Below are positions 27,569 through 37,200 of a stretch of DNA of 64,000 nucleotides, one piece after another. Numbering within the stretch: the stretch's first letter is position 1; each line of letters begins with the position of its first letter. The stretch spans positions 2,905,501-2,969,500 of the forward strand of contig NZ_CP117439.1 in NCBI RefSeq assembly GCF_030687575.1, read 5' to 3'. The position numbers and the translations under genes are program-made. The stretch comes from Pseudomonas sp. FP2309 (lineage in GTDB: Bacteria > Pseudomonadota > Gammaproteobacteria > Pseudomonadales > Pseudomonadaceae). Under the pieces are notes generated by a model, which ran no database searches, was not told where the DNA came from, and saw only the letters and a program-made list of their open reading frames with translations.

Positions 27569-27915
27569 GCGTTCCTCCCGATGACAATGGAGATTGGGGT
27601 GGCGCGTGACCGGCGGTGCGGGGCCGACCCACCAAAGCAAAGTGAGTGCATAGGGGGAATTTCCTCGGAAAGAAATGGGGAATCGGCCCGCCAAGCAAGC
27701 TGGATTGAGGCATGGCAGACCACGATCAAGCGCAGCCTATCCGCCTGGAAACACTTCTACATTGCGTAAAAAGGTCAATTTATTTCGCAATACAGCCAAA
27801 GGCCTGAAGCAGGTGAAATTGGCCTAATTGAATAACAATCTGGCTTGATTTAGCCATGCATACTCATCCAGCTCTATTGTTAAATACGCCACCTAAATGC
27901 AAATGAGTATTGTTG
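27569..27915. promoter_or_regulatory. Divergent control region between efflux operon and TonB receptor
   Basis: The 347-base region is markedly AT-rich from about 27750 on. It contains ATTGCG and CGCAAT in inverted orientation (27756-27795), which could be a regulator site. Next to the receptor start is the word GCAAATGAGTATTGTT, which keeps the AATGA/ATT core of a Fur box but matches only about half of the 19-base consensus. No certain promoter was called. Confidence 0.35.
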
Positions 27916-30228
27916 ATGACCACCCTCACAACTACTGGGAAACCTCGTTGGCCAATAGATATCCACGCAGAGCCCGCCGTCTATTCTCATTTGAATGGGC
28001 CGTACAAGGGCGCAGCCAGGAGCGCGCCCCTCACCGTGCTGGGCTCGGCAGTCGCTGCGGCAGTTCTCATTAGTGCACAGGGCGCATTCGCGGCCGAGCC
28101 AGGGCAGATTCAGACCAAGGCCGGTGGAAAGCATCAAGAGGAGATAGCCTTGCCGGCCATCACCGTAACGGGGCCGATGGATACGGCGACCACCGAAGGT
28201 ACTGGTTCCTACACTACGGGCCAGACATCGGTGGCGACGCACCTGCCACTTTCGCTACGAGAAACACCGCAGTCGGTGACGGTGCTCACCCGCCAGCGCA
28301 TGGACGACCAGCAACTGAACTCGGTGCAGAGCGTGCTGGATAACACCACGGGCGTCTCGTCGTACCAATCCGACAGCGAACGGACGAGTTTCTATTCGCG
28401 TGGTTTCTTGATCAACAACGTTCAGTACGATGGCATACCAACCGTCGTAGGCGACATCGTCAGCGGGAGCGGGATCAGCTCCCTCGATACCGCGTTCTAC
28501 GATCGTGTCGAGGTCGTGCGCGGCGCCTCTGGCTTGCTGACCGGCACCGGCAATCCCTCGGCCGCCGTCAACCTGGTGCGCAAACGACCGACCCGCGACT
28601 TCTCGGCGTCCGCCTCGCTCGGTGCAGGGAGCTGGGATACCCACCGGGAAATGGCCGACGTATCGACTCCGTTGACCGAGGATGGCCGTATCCGCGCCCG
28701 CATGGTCGGGACGTCCCAGGAAGGAAACTCGTACATTGATGGCTACAAACCGCAGAGGAGGGCGTTCTACGGCATCATCGAGGCAGATCTGACACCCGAC
28801 ACCACGGTGAGTCTGGGCTATGACTACCAGGACAGCACGCCGAAGGGCTCCACCTGGGGAGGTTTACCGCTATGGTTCAGCGACGGCACGCAGGCCGAGT
28901 ATTCACGCTCCAAGAACTACGCGCAGAAATGGAGCCACTGGGACAACACCCTCAAGACGGCGTTTGCCGAGATCGAGCACCGCTTTGACAACGGCTGGAA
29001 TCTCCGGGCCGTCGCTAATCAATACCGCACGGAATTCGATGCCGAACTGCTCGGCCTGGTCGGCCGCCCCGATCGCGCCACGGGACTGGGCTCTTTTCCC
29101 AACGGGGCTCTTCCGGTGGCACTGGCGTCCGAAGGTAGCAGCCGTCAAAACACCTTCGACGTGATGGCGAGCGGCCCCTTCGAACTGCTCGGCCGCCAGC
29201 ATGACTTGGTGTTGGGGGCGACGAGTTCGCGCCGCACCTCCAGCCAGGAAGCTATCGCTCCGTTCTATGCAGGCTTCACGCCGGTCAATGTCTATCAACT
29301 GAGCCCGGCCTTTCCCCGTCCCAACTTCGATGCCATGGCTTCGATACCGACCCGCACCCTGATCAAACAGAGCGGTGTCTATAGCGCAGCCCGGTTCTCG
29401 CTGTCCGAGCCTCTGAAACTGATTGTCGGCGGCCGCTTCAGCAACTACGAAATCGACGACGCGGTCGGCGCCTCGTCGTTGCACTACAAGAAGAGCAGTG
29501 AATTCACCCCGTATGCTGGTTTGATCTACGACATCGATAAGACCTATTCGGCCTACGTGAGCTACACGGGCATATTCAATCCGCAAACCGACTATCGAGA
29601 CAGCAAGGGCAACGTGCTCACGCCGACAAAGGGAAAAACCAAGGAAGTCGGCCTAAAAGGCGCTTACTTGGATGGACGTCTGAATGCGTCGGTGGCCTTG
29701 TTCCATACCGAGCTGGACAACGCTGCACAGATGGTCGCAGGAACCTATACGCCAAGTGGTGCCCAAGCCTATATGGGTTCGGATGGGACGAAGTCGCGGG
29801 GTATCGAGCTGGACTTGCAGGGCGAGCTGGCGCGTGGCTGGAACATCTATTCAGGCATCGCCCATTTCACGGCACAAGATGGCGATGGCGTCCGCTTGAA
29901 TTCGCAAATACCGCGCACCACTGCCCAGCTTTTCAGCACCTACCAATTGCCGGGAGAGTGGAACAAATTGACGCTGGGCGGAGGCGTTAAATGGCAAAGC
30001 CGCTTCTACGAGGCGCCCAACACCGGCACCAGTTCGTTGGGCGGGGAACAAGGTTCTTATGCGCTGGTATCCGTGTTGGGGCGCTACGCCGTCACGAAGC
30101 AGATCACCGCGTCAGTCAACGTCAATAACGTGCTCGACAAGAAGTATGCGTTGCAGAAGGGCGATTTCGACACCGTAGGTTATGGCGCCCCCCGTAACTT
30201 GATGGTGACGATGGATTATAAGTATTGA
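27916..30228 (+). CDS. TonB-dependent siderophore receptor (FpvA/FhuE type)
   Basis: The 770-residue outer-membrane receptor has a long N-terminal export region with a hydrophobic core at about 42-60 ending AFAAEP. A TonB-box-like ITVTGP segment follows, then a plug domain with the ferrisiderophore-receptor signature (LPLSLRETPQSVTVLTRQRM, then GVSSYQSDSERTSFYSRGF). About 22 beta strands follow, ending in a C-terminal aromatic (DYKY). No N-terminal signalling domain for a FecR/sigma pair is seen. Two TTG codons precede the ATG in frame; ATG at 27916 is preferred. Divergent from the RND efflux operon, it probably imports the iron chelate whose metabolism that cluster serves (inference). Confidence 0.88.
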   Translation: MTTLTTTGKPRWPIDIHAEPAVYSHLNGPYKGAARSAPLTVLGSAVAAAVLISAQGAFAAEPGQIQTKAGGKHQEEIALPAITVTGPMDTATTEGTGSYTTGQTSVATHLPLSLRETPQSVTVLTRQRMDDQQLNSVQSVLDNTTGVSSYQSDSERTSFYSRGFLINNVQYDGIPTVVGDIVSGSGISSLDTAFYDRVEVVRGASGLLTGTGNPSAAVNLVRKRPTRDFSASASLGAGSWDTHREMADVSTPLTEDGRIRARMVGTSQEGNSYIDGYKPQRRAFYGIIEADLTPDTTVSLGYDYQDSTPKGSTWGGLPLWFSDGTQAEYSRSKNYAQKWSHWDNTLKTAFAEIEHRFDNGWNLRAVANQYRTEFDAELLGLVGRPDRATGLGSFPNGALPVALASEGSSRQNTFDVMASGPFELLGRQHDLVLGATSSRRTSSQEAIAPFYAGFTPVNVYQLSPAFPRPNFDAMASIPTRTLIKQSGVYSAARFSLSEPLKLIVGGRFSNYEIDDAVGASSLHYKKSSEFTPYAGLIYDIDKTYSAYVSYTGIFNPQTDYRDSKGNVLTPTKGKTKEVGLKGAYLDGRLNASVALFHTELDNAAQMVAGTYTPSGAQAYMGSDGTKSRGIELDLQGELARGWNIYSGIAHFTAQDGDGVRLNSQIPRTTAQLFSTYQLPGEWNKLTLGGGVKWQSRFYEAPNTGTSSLGGEQGSYALVSVLGRYAVTKQITASVNVNNVLDKKYALQKGDFDTVGYGAPRNLMVTMDYKY

Positions 30229-30304
30229 TGACCCGCAGGCGGACGCTTCACCCGTTAAAAGCCCCCATACCTAGAACAGCCCATTGATTATCGAGAACGC
30301 TCCT

Positions 30305-30760
30305 ATGTCTCTTCAGACTACCCTGCACCCCAGCGAAGCGCTGGTCGTGAACAACGCAAACAGAGTTGCCTTGTTCTGGCTGACCACCGCCGCGGGTGCC
30401 GTACTTTTTGTCACTTTCCAGTTATTTTTCTACGTAAACGACTTTGCGAGAGCGCCCGGAGCGATACCGGCGATTACGTTTGAGCCCGATGTACTGTGGA
30501 TGTTTTCAGCGTTCTATGGCTCTTGGTTCGTAACGGTGCTTATCGCACTGAGAGCAACCCGTAAGGCTCAGTGGGTTACCCTGGTTCTGGGCAGCCTGCT
30601 TGTCGCCCTGAATACCCTCGGGGGAATCACTGACGGGCTGCGCGACGGTTGGCACATTGCCTTTTCTGCAGTGTTCTTCATTACGTTGCCCGGCGTGTTT
30701 GCCATTGCGGCCACCTGGCGGAGCATCAAAAGCAGAGGAAACGGCCATGTCGGTGAATAG
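30305..30760 (+). CDS. Small four-helix membrane protein, unknown function
   Basis: The 151-residue protein has four predicted transmembrane helices: about 24-45 (ALFWLTTAAGAVLFVTFQLF), 63-85, 92-110 and 118-140. The C-terminus is charged. No family was recognised with confidence. The gene follows the TonB receptor by 76 bases, and its last 14 bases overlap the next gene. The three may be co-transcribed, and it could be an accessory inner-membrane partner for the imported ligand. Confidence 0.6.
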   Translation: MSLQTTLHPSEALVVNNANRVALFWLTTAAGAVLFVTFQLFFYVNDFARAPGAIPAITFEPDVLWMFSAFYGSWFVTVLIALRATRKAQWVTLVLGSLLVALNTLGGITDGLRDGWHIAFSAVFFITLPGVFAIAATWRSIKSRGNGHVGE

Positions 30761-31148
30761 TTCTGACTTCCCTTATGTCTGGATGAGCCTTACGCAAGAA
30801 CCCGGACACGATCACCAAAAGGACTTCGCCGAATTCGAGGCCAATCTGCAGCGCGGGGAGTCCTTCGTAATTTTGACCGATACCGTACCTGCCGAAGACC
30901 ACGAGCACTCGCCGGAAGAAAAGAAACGCACCGCGCTTTGGATGAAAAAGCACAAGGTCGAATTGCGAAGGTTAGTTCTGGCTATGATCATGATCGAGCC
31001 CAACTCTGCAAAACGTCTTGGTTTCAGGGCATTCGCGATCGTTTTTGCCAAGTTCTGGGGCTACCCTTTGCTTCTCGCTGCTTCCCGTGAGCAGGCAATG
31101 GAGATGGCAAAAGAACTGCTCTCAAAGGATGGAAAGCCATCTCACTGA
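30747..31148 (+). CDS. Small soluble protein of unknown function
   Basis: The 133-residue protein begins with ATG at 30747, behind AGAGGAA and overlapping the membrane-protein gene by 14 bases, which implies coupling. It is mixed alpha/beta in appearance: FPYVWMSLTQEP, then ANLQRGESFVILTDTVP, then a basic amphipathic helix region (WMKKHKVELRRLVLAMIMIE) and AKFWGYPLLLAASREQAMEM. The pattern faintly recalls STAS-like small proteins, but no diagnostic residue is visible. Confidence 0.55.
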   Translation: MSVNSSDFPYVWMSLTQEPGHDHQKDFAEFEANLQRGESFVILTDTVPAEDHEHSPEEKKRTALWMKKHKVELRRLVLAMIMIEPNSAKRLGFRAFAIVFAKFWGYPLLLAASREQAMEMAKELLSKDGKPSH

Positions 31149-31743
31149 TGGCCCGTGCCGGCATCCGATTTCCCATGAGACTCTGCCGCCTCGCAATGTG
31201 GCGGCGAGCTACTGCCTTAACTGAACGGGTAGGGCACAGGCACCGATGTCTCCGATGTACTGCGTATTGATGACGCGGCGGATGGCTCTTTCTGCAACTG
31301 TATTTCGACGCTGGACGATTTCCCGGTTAATAAACTGCGCATGATGCGCTGATAGGAAGGGCTCTTACCGAGTGCTTTCTCTTTAACAAGTGGGCGATGT
31401 CAGATGTTCATGTATCGGTCAAAGCGCCGTTCTAGCTGGTTAGCTTTCTATGGATGGGAGTGGGTGTTCATCTATATATGTTCATGAACCTTATTCGTCA
31501 AGTACAACGGCAGCAGCGTCTGCTTGGAGATGAGCAACCTCAAATAGGAGGGAAAGACATCGCCGTGGTTCACGAAGAGTCCCGAAATCGCTATGTCCAG
31601 CGCCTTGCTCAAATTGTTGAGCCGAATGTTCATAAATTGATGCTCATGAGAGATAGCTCTCTAGGGAGCCGCCCCCTTTTGCGGACCGCTGCAGCGCGCT
31701 CAAATTGAACGCGCTTGTCTGATTCATGCTGGACCGACTCAGC
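31149..31743. other. Intergenic region with dispersed repeat copy 3
   Basis: No gene is supported in these 595 bases; short open stretches lack ribosome binding sites and protein-like composition. The right end (31655-31775) is the third copy of the dispersed repeat, with hairpin AGCGCGCTCAAATTGAACGCGCT at 31693-31715. It continues into the last codons of the helicase-WGR gene. The remainder is AT-richer than average and may be eroded DNA. Confidence 0.5.
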
Positions 31744-31775
31744 TCACCCCGAGGTGATTGAACCCGCCTGCTCTT
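31655..31775. repeat. Dispersed repeat, copy 3
   Basis: This is the counterpart of 17290-17406. It has a CCGCCCCCTTTT stretch, the 23-base hairpin (31693-31715, arms AGCGCG/CGCGCT extended inward by TCAA/TTGA), the shared GGACCGACTCAG block, and then the helicase-WGR stop region. In this copy the attached gene is intact. Confidence 0.65.
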
Positions 31776-34700
31776 GATACCCTTTGCGCAGTTTCTCCGC
31801 GATCAGCTTTTCCGCTTCACGAAAAGCACGTTCAGGGCTGTCGAGGGATTTGATCAGGGTCTGACCCTTGGTGCCGATACGGCCAAAATGCACCGTCACC
31901 TCGGCCTCTGCGACACCAATACGCCAGAACTTATTGGAGTTGCCTTCACCAAAGGTGAACTCGCGCATCAAGAGTGACGCCTCAGTGGTTGCAGGCCGTT
32001 CGGCCTCGGTCTCGACGGTGTCCGCTACCGGTTCCGCTTCTGGCAGCGCAGGAGCTTCCTCACCCCGCAGGAGCCTTTCGATGCGATTGAGTACGTCCTC
32101 CGGATCGCGCAGCCAGTCATGGCTAAGCACGTCGATGATCTTCCAGCCAAAACTGCGCAGCACCGTCGGGCGGAAGATGTAACGCTCACGCACGTCGGCA
32201 GCCGCCGCCGTATCGCCATCCAGCAGCACGCCGAGGCTGAAGTGTTCGCCACTGGCGTCACTGATCGCCAGTTCACAACGGAACTGCGAACGCCCGACAT
32301 ATTCCTGGACCGAATGCCCGCGTTTGCGCAACGCGGTGGCGAGGGCACTGCGCAGGTGGTCCTTGGGCAGGCTGACGGCAAAGGATTGCTTGGCGCCTGG
32401 ATTGAGGTTGGCGAGGATGCCTTGGGAGCGCGGCGTATCCCCAGTGGCACTGGCCTGGGCAAACTGCAGGAACGCACGCAGTGCAGCGGCACCATCGTTG
32501 TGGGTGTTGGTGATGGCCTCGGACTCAATGCTGGAGACGATCGCCATGCGCTTGCGGGCGCGACTGAAGATCACATTCAGGCGTTTTTCCCCACCACGCT
32601 GGTTGATCGGGCCGAAGTTCATCAGCATCTTGCCGTTCGGCCCTGGCGCGTAGCAGATGCTCAGAATGATCACATCACGCTCGTCCCCTTGGACGTTTTC
32701 CAGGTTCTTGACGAAAAGGCCATTGAATTGCCCGGCATCTTCGCGCACATACTCGCGCTCAAGCCGTGTGGCAAAGGCCGAGTCGCTGCTGGCCAAGTCT
32801 TCCAACGCCTGCTCGATGGCGCCTTGCTGGGCCTCGGAAAACGCCACGATGCCCAGGCTCAAGCCGGTCTCGCGTTGCAGCAGTTCACGCACCAGGTTGG
32901 CGATATAGCGTGCTTCGGCCAGGTTGCTGCGGCTGAGATAGACACCGTCGCTCATCTTCAAGAAGCTGATCGGGCTTTCCAACAGCGTGTCGGCACCTTG
33001 GATCACGGCCTCGGTATCCGTGGAGTCCAGTGCAGCGTGGGCCGGGGCAGGGCGCTCGATACGACGGTCGGGAATGGTGATCAACCGCCCTTCATAGAAC
33101 GCCGCGTTGGAGAAACTGATCAAGGCTTCGTGGCGGCTGCGGTAGTGCCAGGCCAGCAGGGTCGCCGGCAGGTTACGCGCAGCTTGGCTGAGCAGGCTGT
33201 CGGCATCAAGGTTGATAGCGATCTGTTCGCCGTCCTCCATGGCAATCAGTTCGTTATCGTCCTGGTCGCCGGCACTGGAGAAGAAGTTGGTCGGTGGCAA
33301 CTGCATCTCGTCACCCACCACAATCACCTGCTGCGCACGGCTCAGGGCCGGCACGGCTTCTTCGCTGGGGATCTGGCTGGCTTCGTCGAAAATCACCACG
33401 TCAAACAGGTCCGGCGTCAATGGCAGGGTGTCGGACACTGACAGTGGGCTCATCAACCAGATGGGCTTGAGGTCGTTGATCACCCGGCCACTGTCACCAC
33501 TGGCCATTTCACGAATGGAGCGATAGCGCATGGTCTTGCCCAGCTCATGCTCCAGTTCACGGCGCCCCTTGGCGTAGACCTTCTTGAACTCACGCGCCTG
33601 GGCGTCCAGTTGCGTCACCGACATCGCCGATTGCTTCACATGCTCCAGAAACCGCTGGTGCAGCGTGGCGCTGAGCACGTGAGCGTTGCTTTTGAGCAGG
33701 TTGCTTTCTGCCTGGCTGACCTGGCGCGCGGCCAAACTCAAGGCCGGGCCATCGAAGCGGGCCAGCTGTGGGTTGGCGCGGTACAGGCGGGTCAGGTTTT
33801 CCTGGGCAATCAAGCCGTCCAGTGCACGTTGCGCCAAGGCGTACTGTTGCACGACCGCCAGGCAGACAGGATTGGCCTGGTGCAGCTCATTGAGCAGGGG
33901 CAGGGTATCGGGCAGTTCGTCGAGTTCTTCACGCAGATCGCGCAGGTATTCCGCCAACTCGCCCAGGCTTGGCGCGGGGTCGAACACACAATGTTGCGCG
34001 ACCAGCTCGGCCAGGCGCGCCAACGGCTGACGCAGGCTGGCTTCCTGGCGCACGCCGGGGAGGGCGTCCGGGTTACCCCGCAGGCTCTCGACCCACTGGC
34101 GCAACAGTGGTGATGCGCTGAGCTGCTGGAGCAGGGCTTGCAGATTGTACACGAACAGGTCGATGTCCGGGATGCCATAACGGCTTTGCAAGCGTTGCTG
34201 CTCGGCGTGCAACTCGGCCGTGGCGCGGTGCTCACCCGCCAGATTGTCGAGCACACTGCGCAAACTCGGGCGAATCGCGTGCTGGCTGAAGTCGTAGCGC
34301 CGTTGCAATTCACCGCGCAGTCGCCACCAAGCGGGTTGCAACCAACGCAGCGGCGAGCTTTCCAAACGCTGTACCAGCTCGAGGGCCGCCTGGGTGTCTT
34401 GCGGCGCAAGTTTTTCACGCCAGTAGTGGGTGGATTCGCGGGCGTTGTGTTGCTGCACGGCCAGTGCCTGCAACGCTGCTTGTTCGGCATGCAGCGCTTG
34501 AGAGCCTGATGAGCCTGGCTCCAGCAGATCGAGGTGCGCGGCCAGGTTGGCGCTGGTCAGTTGTTCGGCGGCCTGGGTCAGTACGCACGCATCTGCCAAG
34601 CGAGTATTCCCGGACAGCAGGCTCGACGATGACTCCAGAAACAGTTCGACACTGTCCATCAACCCACTGGTTTCATCCAGGAATGCCTTGAGTTGACCAT

Positions 34701-37200
34701 AGGCATGTTCATGGGTAATCAGGCTTGAGGCCAAGCGGCTGAAAGGATGCCGTGCAAAGCTGTCGAGGCCGAAACGTTCTTTGATCGCCTGATACACGCG
34801 GCCAGTCAGCTCGCTTTGGGCCTGCCAATGACGCCACTCGGGCAGACGCTCCAAGGCTTCGGGTGGTAGCTTGGCAACCACGGGCGGCAGCTCGATCAGA
34901 TGACGCACCAGCTCGCGTACGGAGCATGCCAGGGACTCCGGCACGCCCGTCATGGCGTGTTCAAAACGCTCGATCAAGCCCAGCTGTTGGCTCAGGCCGG
35001 CCAGTAAGGTGTCGCGCCGCGCTTGCAACTGCGGCGACTGGGCATCGCCGGCGATCCAACGTTCATAGCACTCGCGCAGGTTACCCACGAAGGCTTTCTT
35101 ATCGGTCTGGGAGTCATGGATCAGGCAGCACAAGTCGCCTAGTTCACTTTGTTGCAGGCGATGGAATACCACGTCCAGCGCCGCACGTTTCTCACAGACA
35201 AACAGCACTCGCAGGCCGCGACCGGCATAGTCCGCGATCAGGTTGGTGATGGTCTGGGATTTGCCCGTGCCAGGCGGCCCTTGAATAATGAAGTTGCGCC
35301 CGGTGCGGGCCAGGCTGACGGCAGCATTTTGTGTCGCGTCGCCGGCCACCACGTTCCACTGTTCGGGTAGTGGGATAGGGTCGGGGGCCTGGACCTCAAC
35401 GTCCCGCGGCTCGATGGAGAACATCCGGTCAAACGCTTCGTTCTGCGCCGGTTCGTCGATCAACTGGGCATAGTCACGCACCAGCGACATCTTGCGATAG
35501 TTGAAGTTGGCCAGGGTCACCTGGGTCAGGTCGATGTCCCAGGCGTAGCGATGCCCCTGGTTCTCGGGCAGAGCGAAGGTGCTGTTTTCGGCGCTGCTCG
35601 CAACCATCTGAGGATGTTGATTGCGCAGCACAGGTTTGGCGCCTACGGCCAGGCGCAGCGGCAATTCGCTGGGCAGGACCTTCTGTTGGAACCATTGCAG
35701 GCCCAGCGGACGGAAATCTTCGCGGTCGTAGCTGAAATCCGGTTTCACCAAAGGCATCGCCGAGCGCTGGCGGGCACGACGGCGCTGGAAGTGGTGCAGA
35801 TGCTGCACGGCCTTTTGGTGGATCAATTCGATTTGCGGTTTGCTTTGCAGGCGTAACTCGACGCCGGGCTCGGTCAGTTTGATCTGGCGCGCAATATCGG
35901 CGTGGATGTCTTCCAGCGAAGTCTTTTGCAGGTCGACGGTTTCCGGCAACTGGATATCGTAGAGCTGACGCAGTTGATGGCGCAGGACCGGGTTGAATTC
36001 GGCCTCGGTTTCGTCGCACTGCAACACGAACTGGTCACGCACGCCTTTTTTGCGACTCAACTCCACTGGAAGCCACAGCAGCGGGGTGACGATGCGTTCT
36101 TCCGGCGTGTCCTTGAGGTTGTGCCAGCGCATGAAGGCCACCACCAGGCGCAGGTTGCTGAAGCCAAACTCGGCACGGTCGCGCCGGGTTTCCTGGATGA
36201 TGCGCTCCAGCGACGCCTGCAACCAAGTCTGGTCTTCAAAGCGCAGCCACTGTTGCAGGCCAACGGGCTTGCCGCTCAGCACTTGTTCGGAGAACCCGCC
36301 GAAGGTCGGCTGCCAGGTGCACAGCGCTTCAGGCCGGATGCTTTCAATGCGCATCACCAACGGCACGCTGGCCACGGTCAGATTGACATTGGCCTGGGTC
36401 GTCCGGAAATACAGCAAGCGATTGCGCCGCGATAGGTCAAACAAGCGGTTGCGCAGATGTTCCAGCACCACCGTACGCGGCGACGCCGGGCCTTCGGCCT
36501 GGGCCAGCACACGCTCGACATCCAGGCTGGCCGGCTGTTCGCGCCAGGACTCCAGGCGCCGCGCCAGCGAGCCCACATCCGTGGCACGTTCGTGGCGGTT
36601 GAGCTCCGTCATCTCGACGATCAGGTTGGCCAGCACCGGGTTGAGCCGGCCATTGAGCTGGAACAGATTGCGTCGGTGCCGGGCAAACGTCTTGAGGTCA
36701 TTGATATCGGCAAAATCCAACCCGCACGCCAGGCACGCCAGCAACTGGCCGAGCTGGAATATGTCGGTGATCTCATCGTGGTGCCCGAGGCGATGCTCCC
36801 AACTGTGCAGGTCCGGAAGGAACACCGGGTGGTCGATGGCCTGATGCAGGTCCTCCTGGACCTGCAGGTCGGTAATGGCCACGCCGCTTTCCGAATCCAG
36901 GGTCAGGCGGACTTTGCCGACGACGTTCAGCGCCGATTCCGGATTGGGCTGCACCTGCTTGATCGCTTCCAGCGCCAGCCGTGGCGGCACGCCTTCAGGG
37001 TTACGCAGTTGCAGCGTGCGTTCCGGCCCTTGCAGCACATCGAGATAACCGAGCTGGGCGACACGTCCCAGCTCGTGCAGCTGTGCCACCTGACGCAGCA
37101 GTGGCAGCGCCAGGAACAACACATCGTCGATGGGCACGGCCGCGCCATCGTGGCTCTGCAGTAATTGAGTGAACGTGACGGGTTGGATTACTGGGTCCAT
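31744..37200 (-). CDS. Pseudokinase-DUF4011-SF1 helicase-nuclease-like-WGR giant protein
   Basis: The product has 1818 residues. Residues 1-220 resemble a protein-kinase C-lobe (LLRQVAQLHELGRVAQLGYL; DEITDIFQLGQLLACLACG; RATDVGSLARRLESWR) but lack the ATP lysine and HRD aspartate, so it is a likely pseudokinase. About 245-440 is DUF4011 (LFDLSRRNRLLYFRTT). The helicase has Walker A GPPGTGKSQT (641-650), Walker B VVIFDEASQ (1268-1276), VGDEMQLPPTNFF (about 1295), WHYRSRHEALISF (1351) and NVQGDERDVIILS (1502). A Vsr/DUF559-like nuclease fold at about 1610-1710 (LRSFGWKIIDVLSHDWL) lacks one usual acidic residue. A WGR domain (about 1745-1810, GNSNKFWRIGV and VTVHFGRIGTKGQ) ends the protein. The DUF4011-helicase-Vsr core is known from the antiphage protein Hhe; the other fusions are unusual. 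The protease gene overlaps its start by 13 bases. Confidence 0.85.
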   Translation of the reverse strand: MDPVIQPVTFTQLLQSHDGAAVPIDDVLFLALPLLRQVAQLHELGRVAQLGYLDVLQGPERTLQLRNPEGVPPRLALEAIKQVQPNPESALNVVGKVRLTLDSESGVAITDLQVQEDLHQAIDHPVFLPDLHSWEHRLGHHDEITDIFQLGQLLACLACGLDFADINDLKTFARHRRNLFQLNGRLNPVLANLIVEMTELNRHERATDVGSLARRLESWREQPASLDVERVLAQAEGPASPRTVVLEHLRNRLFDLSRRNRLLYFRTTQANVNLTVASVPLVMRIESIRPEALCTWQPTFGGFSEQVLSGKPVGLQQWLRFEDQTWLQASLERIIQETRRDRAEFGFSNLRLVVAFMRWHNLKDTPEERIVTPLLWLPVELSRKKGVRDQFVLQCDETEAEFNPVLRHQLRQLYDIQLPETVDLQKTSLEDIHADIARQIKLTEPGVELRLQSKPQIELIHQKAVQHLHHFQRRRARQRSAMPLVKPDFSYDREDFRPLGLQWFQQKVLPSELPLRLAVGAKPVLRNQHPQMVASSAENSTFALPENQGHRYAWDIDLTQVTLANFNYRKMSLVRDYAQLIDEPAQNEAFDRMFSIEPRDVEVQAPDPIPLPEQWNVVAGDATQNAAVSLARTGRNFIIQGPPGTGKSQTITNLIADYAGRGLRVLFVCEKRAALDVVFHRLQQSELGDLCCLIHDSQTDKKAFVGNLRECYERWIAGDAQSPQLQARRDTLLAGLSQQLGLIERFEHAMTGVPESLACSVRELVRHLIELPPVVAKLPPEALERLPEWRHWQAQSELTGRVYQAIKERFGLDSFARHPFSRLASSLITHEHAYGQLKAFLDETSGLMDSVELFLESSSSLLSGNTRLADACVLTQAAEQLTSANLAAHLDLLEPGSSGSQALHAEQAALQALAVQQHNARESTHYWREKLAPQDTQAALELVQRLESSPLRWLQPAWWRLRGELQRRYDFSQHAIRPSLRSVLDNLAGEHRATAELHAEQQRLQSRYGIPDIDLFVYNLQALLQQLSASPLLRQWVESLRGNPDALPGVRQEASLRQPLARLAELVAQHCVFDPAPSLGELAEYLRDLREELDELPDTLPLLNELHQANPVCLAVVQQYALAQRALDGLIAQENLTRLYRANPQLARFDGPALSLAARQVSQAESNLLKSNAHVLSATLHQRFLEHVKQSAMSVTQLDAQAREFKKVYAKGRRELEHELGKTMRYRSIREMASGDSGRVINDLKPIWLMSPLSVSDTLPLTPDLFDVVIFDEASQIPSEEAVPALSRAQQVIVVGDEMQLPPTNFFSSAGDQDDNELIAMEDGEQIAINLDADSLLSQAARNLPATLLAWHYRSRHEALISFSNAAFYEGRLITIPDRRIERPAPAHAALDSTDTEAVIQGADTLLESPISFLKMSDGVYLSRSNLAEARYIANLVRELLQRETGLSLGIVAFSEAQQGAIEQALEDLASSDSAFATRLEREYVREDAGQFNGLFVKNLENVQGDERDVIILSICYAPGPNGKMLMNFGPINQRGGEKRLNVIFSRARKRMAIVSSIESEAITNTHNDGAAALRAFLQFAQASATGDTPRSQGILANLNPGAKQSFAVSLPKDHLRSALATALRKRGHSVQEYVGRSQFRCELAISDASGEHFSLGVLLDGDTAAAADVRERYIFRPTVLRSFGWKIIDVLSHDWLRDPEDVLNRIERLLRGEEAPALPEAEPVADTVETEAERPATTEASLLMREFTFGEGNSNKFWRIGVAEAEVTVHFGRIGTKGQTLIKSLDSPERAFREAEKLIAEKLRKGYQEQAGSITSG

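Noticed and set aside
27897..27915. Fur box overlapping the TonB receptor start
   Set aside because: Only about half of the 19 consensus positions match, so it is mentioned in the control-region entry but not called as a Fur site.
32119..33441. 440-codon plus-strand open frame
   Set aside because: Antisense to the helicase-WGR gene, whose motifs are unambiguous on the other strand.
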